From Scenedesmus sp. ARA3 (taxonomy: Eukaryota; Chlorophyta; Chlorophyceae; Sphaeropleales; Scenedesmaceae): a stretch of DNA of 64,000 bases. Of the stretch, positions 24,340 to 35,328 are shown piece after piece. A model generated the notes under the pieces. The model ran no database searches. It was not told the origin of the DNA and was given only the letters and a program-made list of their open reading frames with translations. The first letter of the stretch is position 1. Each line of letters starts with the position of its first letter. The stretch is taken from NCBI GenBank assembly GCA_004335835.1, contig RWJK01001663.1, forward strand, positions 54,935 through 118,934, given 5' to 3'. A program made the position numbers and the translations under genes.

Positions 24340-25560
24340 ACTGCTCTCTCTGGCTAATGAGCAGCTATGTGATATGCGTCCACGGCGAACAAATTTGATC
24401 GCAGGCAAAGGGCTGAATTGCGAGCAATGCTGTGACTTTCGGTGTCCAGCCCACCAAGAGTGCCAATACCACGAGTGTGTTGTTCCGGTTGCAGCTCGAC
24501 AGCTTTCAGTGATGCGTAAGCATTTAAGATGCAGCATGAGACCTTTTTTACATGAGCGATTTCCTGCTTTCGCCCAAAAATTACACGGCCTTTGACCCTA
24601 GCATGCTGTCCACTGCTTTCACGACATGTTGGCACATTGGCAGCCCACAGCGCTAAACATGTATGTCCCACTCAATTACAATCATGTCAACAATGCTACC
24701 TATCATCAGTGTCTACGGCACTGTGAACAGCCATGTTGAGGCTGCTGCTGCCAGGGCACGCGCCAGCAAACCGACTGCCAGAATAGCATGCAGCCAGCAT
24801 ACATGCAGCAGCTGCGACGCCAGCTTGATCCACAGTTGCTGATTCACAGCAGTACCTTGAACAGCTTGGTAGGCTGCTGGAAGTCAACAAGCCAATGCTG
24901 CAGCCAAAGGTGATGCAACAGCAACCGTTGCCACTGTGCGCTGGCCTGAGCTTCGTCCAATGATGAATCAAACTAAGCTGTTTTTGCGCCGACACACGCG
25001 CCACTGAATGCCAGCAGCCACCCATATGCCTGTGAACGAAAACACCAGCCTTTGAATATATATTTGACAGCAACTGCAATGGCGTGGACGCGCCGCGCGC
25101 AGTCACGCCCTACCTCAACCCAACACGAGTCCCTACGCACCCACAAACAAGCAGATCACAAAACCCCGACAAAAACCAAGAGGTTCAGCCGCGATATTAG
25201 GGAAAGAAGCCGGCAAGGAAAAGCGCCATTATGCATCATACTGTATGATAAGTAAACATGAGATAGTAAAGAGGGTGCTGGTATGACGGATCAAACACAA
25301 CTGGATCTCCACGGATCAACCTGCAGTATATTTGCAGTAAACGCAGAGCGGCGACTATACATCATAAAAGAAAGGGCCTGAACAGCTGCAGGCAAGGCAT
25401 GCATGCGCCGCAAAAGCTCAATGCTGCAGCAAAGGCCGATGCTGATACTGGTAGCCGATCAAAGGCACAGTTCCAACTGATTCAAAGCGCAGCCAGGGAC
25501 TGCAAACCAGGACCAACCCACAAGTGCAGGCACCGCTGCATGTTCTGCTGCTATACACTA
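24340..25560. promoter_or_regulatory. Upstream region of PSRP-3
   Basis: Must contain the PSRP-3 promoter, since the start codon at 24339 faces away from it. No specific element identified and no second gene recognised. Confidence 0.35.
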
Positions 25561-25745
25561 AGCGACATGCCGCTTGCCCGTGGCCGGGATAGCACTGCAA
25601 GGCGATGACTGTGCTGCGTACACTACGCAACATCCTGCTAGTCTGTGGCCAGGACAGCGCTGCAAAGCAATGACTGTGCTGCATACATCATGCAGCGTCC
25701 TGCTTGCCTGCAGCTGAGACACCACTGCACAGCACCTGCTGCCCA
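25561..25745. repeat. 66-bp tandem repeat, about three units
   Basis: Units near 25562, 25628 and 25694 share cttgcccgtggccgggatag or variants and gcaa(g/a)gc(g/a)atgactgtgctgc. It lies in the 3' flank of the ABCC gene. Confidence 0.8.
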
Positions 25746-26166
25746 TTCAGACGTCAGCCGGTGCCAACAACATCATAAGCACACATGCTCAGCCCACATC
25801 AGACACCAAACCTATCAACAGGCAACTTTGCCGGTCCGCTGCTGCTTCTGCTGCCTTGCTACGCCACAGCAAGCAGGGCTCTGGCTGCAGCAATAGCGCC
25901 TTGTCACACACCACCATGATGTGACAGTTATGCCTGCAAAGACATGTGCATGTGCCCGCATGCCGAGAGCAAGAGCAATCCCTTAACCTAGTGCTGGTGG
26001 CCGGCTGCTGCTGCCTTTGCTGCCCCCATGATAGCTGCAGCATAGCAAGCTGTCCCTAGCTACAGCCAGGGTGCCTCAACACCCACCGCCATCATATCAC
26101 AATTCTACCTGCACATACCTGTGTACGCCTGTGCATGTGCCTGCATGCCAGCAGCGCGCACACCGT
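25746..26166. other. 3' flank of the ABCC transporter gene
   Basis: Contains decayed echoes of the last ABCC exon ('gctgctgctgcctttgctg' at about 26008 against 26184) and a repeated 'cctgtg(c/t)a(t/c)(g/a)' word run at 26110-26150. No gene recognised. Confidence 0.4.
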
Positions 26167-29100
26167 CTAGTGGTGGTGTCCTGCTGCTGCTGCCTTTGCT
26201 GCTTCGACCATGCTCGAAAATATGCCAGGCTGCCCGCTGCCTGCCGCGCCTGTCTGAGCAGCAAGCTCCTTCGGCGGCCCCTGTTCCACCAGCTGGCCGT
26301 TGCTCAGCACCAGTAGGTGGTCGCAGTCCAGGATTGTGTCGATCCTGCAAGCACAATGTGAAGCAGCAGTGGAAAACAAGTCGAAAAGGCGCAATTCCTA
26401 CAAGCAAAACACGTACTACCAGCATCATGCAGCAATTACATCACCTGAGCACACTAGCGCAATGATGCACATGCGCATGCCGCCAAAAGATTGTATCACG
26501 GCTTGCCACACGCTATGCTCTCACCTGTGTGCAATCACGAGCAGCACGCGCCCGCTGTCCTTGCCTGCCTCAGCGCTGGTGAACTGCCGCAGGCTCTGCT
26601 GAATCAGCGCGTCGGTTGACCGGTCAACGTTAGCAGTCGCCTCATCTAGCGCAAGCACCTTTGCCTCCTGCAGCAACGCCCTGCGCAGCATTAACACGGC
26701 ACAGTAAGACATCAAGTTTTAGCGCCAAGGTAGGTAGGGACACCGCCCCGCAGGTCACATACCAAGCAACACGGCCAGCTGGTCCACACCGCACATGCGA
26801 AGAGACAAACAGCAGCAACTCACCTGGCCAGGCAGCACAGCTGCAGCTGCCCCACACTCAAGCTGTCCACGGCTTCCGCCATGCGCACAACAGTGAGTAA
26901 TGAGCAATCGCCACAGCAAGGGCGTGGCCACAAGAACTTAGCATCAGCAGCACAGCAACATCAGCAGCACCCCCTCACCTCGCAAGGCAGAACAGCTGCC
27001 GCTGTCCCACACTCAGATTGTCCCCAGCCTCCGCCATGCGCACAGCTAGCCCGCCTGCTGCGCGGATGGCGGACTTGAGCTGCACCGCTGCCAGCACGCG
27101 CCACAGCTCCGCGTCATCGTGCTGATTCCAGGGGTCCAGGTTACTGCGCAGCGTGCCACTGAACAGCACGGGGTCCTGCAACAGAGCAGCAGCAAGGAAA
27201 ACAGCCGATTCAGACTACATAGTAAAGATGAGAGCAAGGGATATTATGATTAATGTGTGTGCTGCTGACGAGTAAGCAACCAGAGATGAAACGTGCTTAT
27301 CATGTTGAAACCAACCTGGGGGATGATGGCCAGCTGCCGCCGCAGCGAGTCCAGCGCAATGCTTGCTGTGTCCACGCCATCCAGCAAGATGCGCCCAGCA
27401 TCCACATCAATCAGCCGGAACAGGCTCAGCATCAGGCTGCTCTTGCCGCTGCCGGTGCGGCCCACCACGCCGCACGAAGTGCCGGGTTTTAGGTGGAAGC
27501 TGAGGTTCTGCAGCACCGGCGGCAGGCCCGGGCGATAGCTGGCGGTGACGCTCTGGTAGGTGATGGAGCCGCTTGCGGGCCAGCCAGGCAGGGGCGGGGC
27601 GCCGCCCTCCGCAAGCCTGCAGTGCATAGTTTACAACACCGGCATGTCATATGTATTATACAATACGGTACGGTTGGTAGAAATGGGAGGCTTTGCAAGA
27701 GAGGGTGACGTGCTGGTGAGTGATGGAGCCGCTGGCCGGCGAGTACACCATTGGCGATTACACCATCTTGCATGCTTCATTACGATGTGTGGCTGGCTGG
27801 GCTGTGCATTGTCCTGCAGGCTTGGCGGGCCAGCCGGGTGGGGGTGGGGCGCCGCCCGCGGCAAGCCTGCAGGACAATGCACAGCCCAGCCAGCACACAT
27901 CGTAATGAAGCATGCGAGGTTGTGTTATCGCCAATGACAGACGTTGCATAAAGGGAAGCATGCAACCCTCTACACACATATTTTTGGGAGCCCTGCGCAC
28001 CTCGGCGGCTCCTGCGGCAGCTGCGTGTACTCGACCATGCGCTCCACGCAGGTCATGTTGTTCTCCACCTCTACTGTCTGGCGCGTCCACCACTGCAGCG
28101 TGCCCGTCAGCTGCAGCACGTGCGTGAGGGACAGGCCCAGGATCGCCGCCTTGACCTGTTGGCAGTTGAGTCAGCAGTTGCAGCAGCAACATGCGGCAGT
28201 TATGGATTGACGGCTGCCGCAGCTGCAGCACGTGCGTCAGACAGGCGTGATGGTAGCAATCAGGACCAGCCTGAAGCTGGCATCATGATCCAAGGTAAGT
28301 CTCAACTGTCCAACCCCTGGTAACGAACGGTGTGCTCGTACCATCTGCAGACGCAACCAGCACGTATATGAACTGTATATTTCTCACACATATTGTGCAG
28401 GATGTAATACCCTGCCTTACGGGATGCATTACCCTGCCTTATGAGATACGATACCCTGCCTCAGTGCCTCACCTCTGTGCGCACAGCCATGGCCAGCAGC
28501 ACCGCCATGGTCAGTGTGATGGTGGCGATCAGGTCCAGCCTGAAGCCTATCCACCGGGCAGTGGCCAGGTAGGCGTACCACCACTGGCCGTTGAGTGAGA
28601 GGTGTGAGATGAAGGACTCCTGGAAGTGTGACTCAGCGCCGTAGGCGCGGATCGTGGGCAGCCCCTGCAGGCAAAGTCAGCACGGACATGTCACAGGTGT
28701 GAGAGCCGCAGGACATACGACACTATGTGCGGGGTGTTTTGTAAGTTGCCATCACTACCTGTTGAATGGATATTCTCATTATCCAAGCGCAACGCATCAA
28801 TTTTAACGCTCTTTGAAGCTAATGAAGCTGTGACTGGGACATGCTGGTCGCGTCCCAGCGCCGGACGAGCTGGCGCTACAGATTCAGTGACAAACGTAAC
28901 ACCAACACTAACACTGACAATCACAACAAGATATAACATACCTTGAGGGTGGCGCTGAAGCTGGCGTAGACTGGGGACCTGCTGGTGGCGTCCCAGCGCT
29001 TGATCTCACGGCTGGTCGTGATGTAGCGCTGCCTGCAGGGACACAAAACATACGCAAAACGTGTGACACATGCAGGGCCGCAGGGCACGCTGAAACCGTG

Positions 29101-29762
29101 TGACGCATGCACGGCGGCAGGGCATACGCACAACGTGTATGACACGTGCAGGATCGCAGAGCATACGCAAAGCGCGTGACACATGCAGCAGCTGTCATGA
29201 GCGGCGATGCATGCACAACAAGCTGGTCAGGTCCAGGCCTTGTTCCGCGGGACACACGCCTGCAAGCAGGTATGACAGCAAGCTGTAGCGCAGCCCCTGT
29301 CCCTTCCTTCACTGTGTCAGGACCACTACTGCGCTGTCATGGACTGAAGATGAGCATCCACTGCTGCCCTCACCTGAAGTAGTAGAAGGCGATGAGCAGC
29401 GCAGCAAACACAGGCAGTACGAAGGGCACTACTGCTACAACTGGTATGTATAGCATAACAACGTCACGAGTGACATAACAGCACCTCACCTAAAGTGATA
29501 GAATGCGATGACCAGCGCCGCAAACACGGGCAGTATGAAGGGCACCACTGCTACAACTGGTATGTGTACAGTATGTCTAACATAACAACATGTCACATAA
29601 CAGCACCTCACCTGAAGTAGTAGAAGACGATGAGCAGCGCCGCAAACACGGGCAGGATGAAGGGCACCGCCACAGCCACCAGCACGAATGCGCCCAGGCA
29701 CACAAAGCCGGTCTGCAGCACGTCAAACAGCGCCATGGGCAGCATGTCGTCCACACGGCCCT

Positions 29763-29813
<51 letters not shown>

Positions 29814-29863
29814 NNNNNNNNNNNNNNNNNNNNNNNNNNNNNNNNNNNNNNNNNNNNNNNNNN

Positions 29864-29924
<61 letters not shown>

Positions 29925-30271
29925 TGGGTGAAAGGAACACTTTGATCTGGCACTGACCCGCCTGAACGCATCATAAAAGGCAAGTTATCAATCCAGGAGT
30001 TGACAGTGCCGAGGACGACCGTGCCGACAGCTGGCTACAGATCATGCAGATTGTCTGTCCCCGTTCACACCTGGTCATTGCTGAACCTGTTGAGCACGCG
30101 CCCCGCAGGGTTGGTATGGAAGAAGCTCAGCGGTGCGCGCAGCATGCGCAGCAGCATCGCGTTGTGCAGCCGCGTGGCGGCGCGCAGGCTGGCCCAGAAG
30201 AAGAGCGAGCTGCGCAGCAGGCTGACAGTGATCACGCCTGCTGTCAGTAGCCCATACACCAGAAGCCACCT

Positions 30272-30306
<35 letters not shown>

Positions 30307-33300
30307 CAACCTCAAACCTGCCAGTTGCACAGCCTCGGCACATCATCACCAGCACCCCACCTCAACCCCCTGCTCGCACCCAACGCCTTCCAACCCTCCC
30401 CTGTTGACTCACTTCATCTGCAGCTGCCGCCCGCTGGGGCTCACGCTCCACAAGGCTAGCCACCAATCAGCAGCAAGGGACACGCCCAACATGTTCCAAC
30501 AAATTCAAACAAATGGAACAAGCACAAACAAACACAAAAAAAACCCTGCGGCATACTCACTTCATCTGCAGCTGCTGCCCTGTTGGGCTGGCGCTCCACA
30601 TAGCCAGCCACCAATCAGCCGCCAAGTACACTCCCTGACCCAGCACCAGTGCCGACAGCATCAGCCAGCTCGTCACCAGCCCAATCTGCTGCGCATACGC
30701 GCCATACACCTTCCACGAAACACTGCCTGTCTCCCGCTTTTCTGCTGCTACCAGCTGGCCCACAGGCGCAGCAGCAGCAGCACTGTTGCTGCTGCCATCC
30801 TTGGCCGCAGCAGCAGCAGCGGCGGCGGCGTGCACGCTGACGCCTCGCGACAGCGATGAGGCTTGGTGAGACAGCATGACTAAGCTGCGAACTGGCGCCA
30901 GCAGCGCAAGACCTCTGCGGCTATCCTGCCGGCTGAAGCCTTTACTTGAGTCAGCTTTTTGCAGGGGCGCTGCTGCTGCTGCTGCTGGGCCTGCATACAG
31001 TGGGCCGCCAGGCAGGTATGCTGGCGGCACAAATAGGCTCGATATGCTGCTTGTGATTGCCAGCTGGGCATATGCAAATGAGCTTGCAAGGCCTCCGCGA
31101 GCCGCAACACCCTCACTGGGTTCACCACCAAACACATCTTCATCAGAAGACGCATCCGCTGCTGCTGCTGCTGCTGATTTGGTGGTGTCCCTGCCGCTGC
31201 CAAACCGCCTGCTGATGCTGCGCACAAACCTGCCCATGCTGCGGCTAGGGTTCAGGCTGCTGCCAAAGCCCCACCAGCTGCCGCCATTGCTGCTGCCGCT
31301 AGGCCTGCTGGAATCTGCCGGCCGCCTGTTGATATCTGGAGCCATGGTCCGCTCTCTACTCAGAGGGAACTTCTTCGACTTGTCACCATCGCTGCTGCTG
31401 CTGCTGCCGTCCTCTGCATTGCTGCTGCCGCTGCTGAGCTGCGCCGTGTCCCCAGCAGCAGCAGCAGCAGCAGCAGCTGAAGCAAACGGCTTTGCTGCTG
31501 CTGCCTGGAACACTGCCGGCAGCTCCTCGCCTATTGCAGGTGCTGCTGCCTGCTGCTCCTGGCTTTCCTGCTGCTTACCATTTGCTGCTGCTGCCTGGCT
31601 GTCATCCTCACCCTGCTGCTGCTGCTGCTGCTGTTCATCTTCCTCAGCAGCCTCCTCAGCTGCGTCCAAGCTCATGGTCACTGCCCCACCCACGAGCTCC
31701 GGCAGTTGCAGCGGCAGCAGCTGCTGCCAGCTGCCGCAGGCCAGTAGGCAGCCGTGGCGCAGCACTGCGATGCGGCCACATTTGGGCAGGAACTGCCGCT
31801 GGTGCGTCACCAGCACGCGCGTGCAGCCTGCAGCAGCAGCGGCAGCAGTGGCAGAGGTAGTGGAAGCGGCAGAAGCAGTGCTGGATGCACAGCTGGCTTG
31901 CGGTGTGATTGTCAGCTGCTGTTGACGCAGCTGCCAGACAGGCGTGCAAGGTGCAACACACTCACAAGGACCGCCTGCCTCCCAGAACCAAGCAAAAATG
32001 CCTCAAGCATTCAGCGTCAACAACGAGCCTAAACTGCAAATGTGTAAAGCAGGCAAAATGCCAGACTACAGTCAAAACCAGCAGCAACAGCAGCAGCAAC
32101 AGCAGCAGCAGCCCACCACCTGCCATCATGCCCGCAGCCTAACGCATGTGACTGAAACGCCAAGCAACAAACAGGATGTCTCAGCAGCAGGTGCAGCAGC
32201 AGCAGCAGCGGCAGCAGCGCGCTGGACCCACCTGCCAGCATGCCCTGGGGCCCGATGCACTTGTCAAACAGGATGCGGCCCACCCGGGGGTCAACTGCTG
32301 ACAGCGGGTCGTCCAGCAGCTGCACTGATGCAGCAGAGTAGGCAGCACGCGCCAGCGCAACGCGGGCCTTCTGACCACCTGCACATGTGCACAAAGGATA
32401 CAACAACTTTACGGCAATTATAAAGAGCACGCGATCTTGTCGGTTGTGTTTTGTCACTGCCTCACGTTGCTGGCTATAATAAGAAGCACCAGCAACTGCT
32501 CACTGTGCAGGTTAATTATTAACACACCGGATATCATCCACCCGTAGTGCTGTTCGTGCAACAGCGCCTTGCATTGTCACATACCACCAAATGTAACACA
32601 CCTGACAGATTGATGCCGCGCTCCCCCAGCTCTGTCATGTCTCCTGCAGGCAGCTCCGCCAGGTCCTGGTTCAGGGCGCAGGCGTTTATAACACTGTTAT
32701 AACGCTCCTTGTCGAAGGGCGCCTGGAACAGGATGTTGTCTTTCAGGGAGGCTGCCATGATCCACGGCACCTGGCTGCAGTACGCCACACGCCCCACAAC
32801 CACAGGGCCGCCTGGATGCAAAACATGTGCAGTAGAAGCCATGTTGGGTCAGTGTAGGTGTATGTGTTTGTGTTTTAAGGCACCTGGCTGCAGTACGCCC
32901 CGCCAACAATCACAGTGCTGCCTGCATGCGCAAGCCATGTCGTGTTGGGGGTTCTGTAAGTGTTTTCAAATGCGGTGGGTGTCTGTGTGTGCAAGGCCTT
33001 TTCACCAGTGAAACCAAATTGATAACTCTGTTTAAAACAACAGCAGCCTGACAGACTGCTGAGCTCACCATGTACTTTGCCATCAGGGCCCTGCATAGGC
33101 ATGAGCTCCCCAAGCAGAGCAGCAAGCAAGCTGCTCTTGCCAGCCCCCACCTCCCCGACAACAGCCAGCAGCTCCCCTGGCTGCACCTGCAGCGTCACCC
33201 CGGTCAACGTCCTGCGAGAAGTTTGACCGAGCGGCAGCTCCATGCTGCTGCGCGAGGTTGCTGCTGTTGCGGCCGACGCTGCACGCACCATATCTACGGC

Positions 33301-35291
33301 CACTGTATTGGTTGTGTTCGCTGCGTTAGGTGTGTTGAGTGTGTTGGGCGCTTGGAGGAAGCTGGGGCTTTGTCCCTGAGAGGTGTGCTGTGGCTGCCCT
33401 GATGCTGCTGATCCGGCAGGGCTTGCAGGAACTGTGCTGCTGTTGACCAGGCTTGTGGAGCGAGGGTGGTTGCTGGTGTCCTGCAAGGCATTCGCAAACA
33501 GTGCAGGTGTTGATGCAGCGCAGTCGAGCCCGGTAAGGCATCAGAAGCGGATGGCATGTGCCACACCAGGTGCGTTGTTGAGCTCAGCTGTCAAATTTAA
33601 CATAAAAATAACGTGTTAATAATATGCCATTCCTGCAAGTGCTTAGGACCCTTCAACTACTCTTCAAAGTTATTCTTGCTTTGAGGATTGCACGTCAACG
33701 TTATTCTTGCTTTGAGGATTGCACGTGCAATAAGAAGTCAGCAAGCAGGGTGTGCGCCATGCACAGACAGCACAGCCCACTGCCTTGCCCATGCCCCCAT
33801 ACCTTGCATGCCTCCAATCCAGCTTTCTAACAGCCAATAAGTGCTAAGAGCTTTGATGAAAAAGGCGCCTGCCCCACCTGTGCAGCCATTTCCTCCACAT
33901 TTGTGCTCCAGTCATAGTCAGCCCCCCCAAGCTCAACATAGCCATCAGGGTGGTCACTCAGTACCACATCAGCCGCTGCTGCTGCTGCTGCTGCTGCTGC
34001 AGGCGCCTTCAAACCCTGCTGCTGCAGCTCGAGGCTCCTGCGCACGACACGGCTCAGCAGCCCTGTGCCTCTGCTGCCGCCAGCCAGATCTACAGACACC
34101 CTGCCGCCTGCTGAGGTCTTGCTGTTGCTGGTTTGTGCTGCGTTTGCTGCTGCTGCTGCTGATTTTGCGCGCAGGTAGACTGGCGGCGGCGGCTCCGGCA
34201 TGGACAGGAACTTGTCGATGCGCTGCACTGCGATGAAGGTCTCCGTGAGGTACTGGAAGCCTGCAGAAGGCAGGAGCAGCGAAGATAGACAAGACGGACA
34301 CACAGAACGGCCAGGTGCTGTCATATGTCAGCAGGAGCATGCGATCCATTGCTGCAGCGCTACAGCTCATGCGGCAACCAGGTGTTGAATACCCTCCATC
34401 ACACTGCACATGCAACATGCATAGTTACACGTATGTACAAGCACAGGTGTCACCCCACTTCAGCAGGTGCTGTGCCGCACCTATCACTGCAAAGTAGACG
34501 AGGTACAGCTGCGGCAGGCGCAGCAGCGACAGCGCGTAGAACACGCTGGGGAGGTTGAGCTGCAGAGCAAAAAACAGCAGAACACACAGCAGCAGGCCAA
34601 GTACATTTAGTTAATGGTGTGAGACATGGACATGGATTGCAGTGTTCGGTCAACACAGGCACAAGGGATGTGCAGGAACAGTGGAATGGTACGAAAGTTG
34701 CAGCATCACAACAGCAGAGGCAGCACCCTTGCTTGGCTCAGTGTTCCTGCCTTAGCTGCATGCCGTGCTGGCACAGATATTATAAATAAATAAAGATTAC
34801 ATCTGTGCTGGCTTCAAGCTCCCTGGCCCAAATTCTACACCGGATGTATGTTGCATCACCGGATGTATGTTGCATCACTAGTGCACCTCAACAACAAACC
34901 TTGAAAAGTCAACAGCCCCACCTTATTCCCCATGGCGATGTACACGCTGAACGTCACAAACGCGACAACGGGCGTCATGCAGAACTGCAGCGACAGGTTG
35001 AGGCCTCTGATCTGCGCCATGCGCCCGCTGAACGATACTTCCTTGCGGCGGATGCCGCTGATGCTCTTTGTGAAGGGGTCCTCCCACGCAAGCATCTTCA
35101 TCGCGAGGCAGCCCTGCAGGCGAGCAGCGATCGTTTGAACCAAAAGTAACAGTGTTATGTGACAATGTAACATGTCGCAACGGCGCCATATAAGCTAGCA
35201 CCTTGCTTCATGGTGTGCTGATATGGCTGATGCTGCTGGTGCAGTTTTTGAACAAAGCACCAGGACCGTACACTTCCCTTTCAACTGCAAG

Positions 35292-35328
<37 letters not shown>

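Noticed and set aside
29371..29570. Exon-edge copies as mutually exclusive alternative exons
   Set aside because: As a class the copies lack the opposite splice site of a complete exon; most can act only as alternative donors or acceptors, so I do not annotate them as exons.
29590..29983. Poly-Q, poly-S or poly-A proteins across the gapped CAG tract
   Set aside because: Repeat translation through 50 N; the tract lies in an ABCC intron.
30876..31925. Open frame of 349 codons on the plus strand
   Set aside because: Antisense shadow of ABCC exon 12; the minus-strand frame carries the H-loop and TMD2 start and fits all splice phases.
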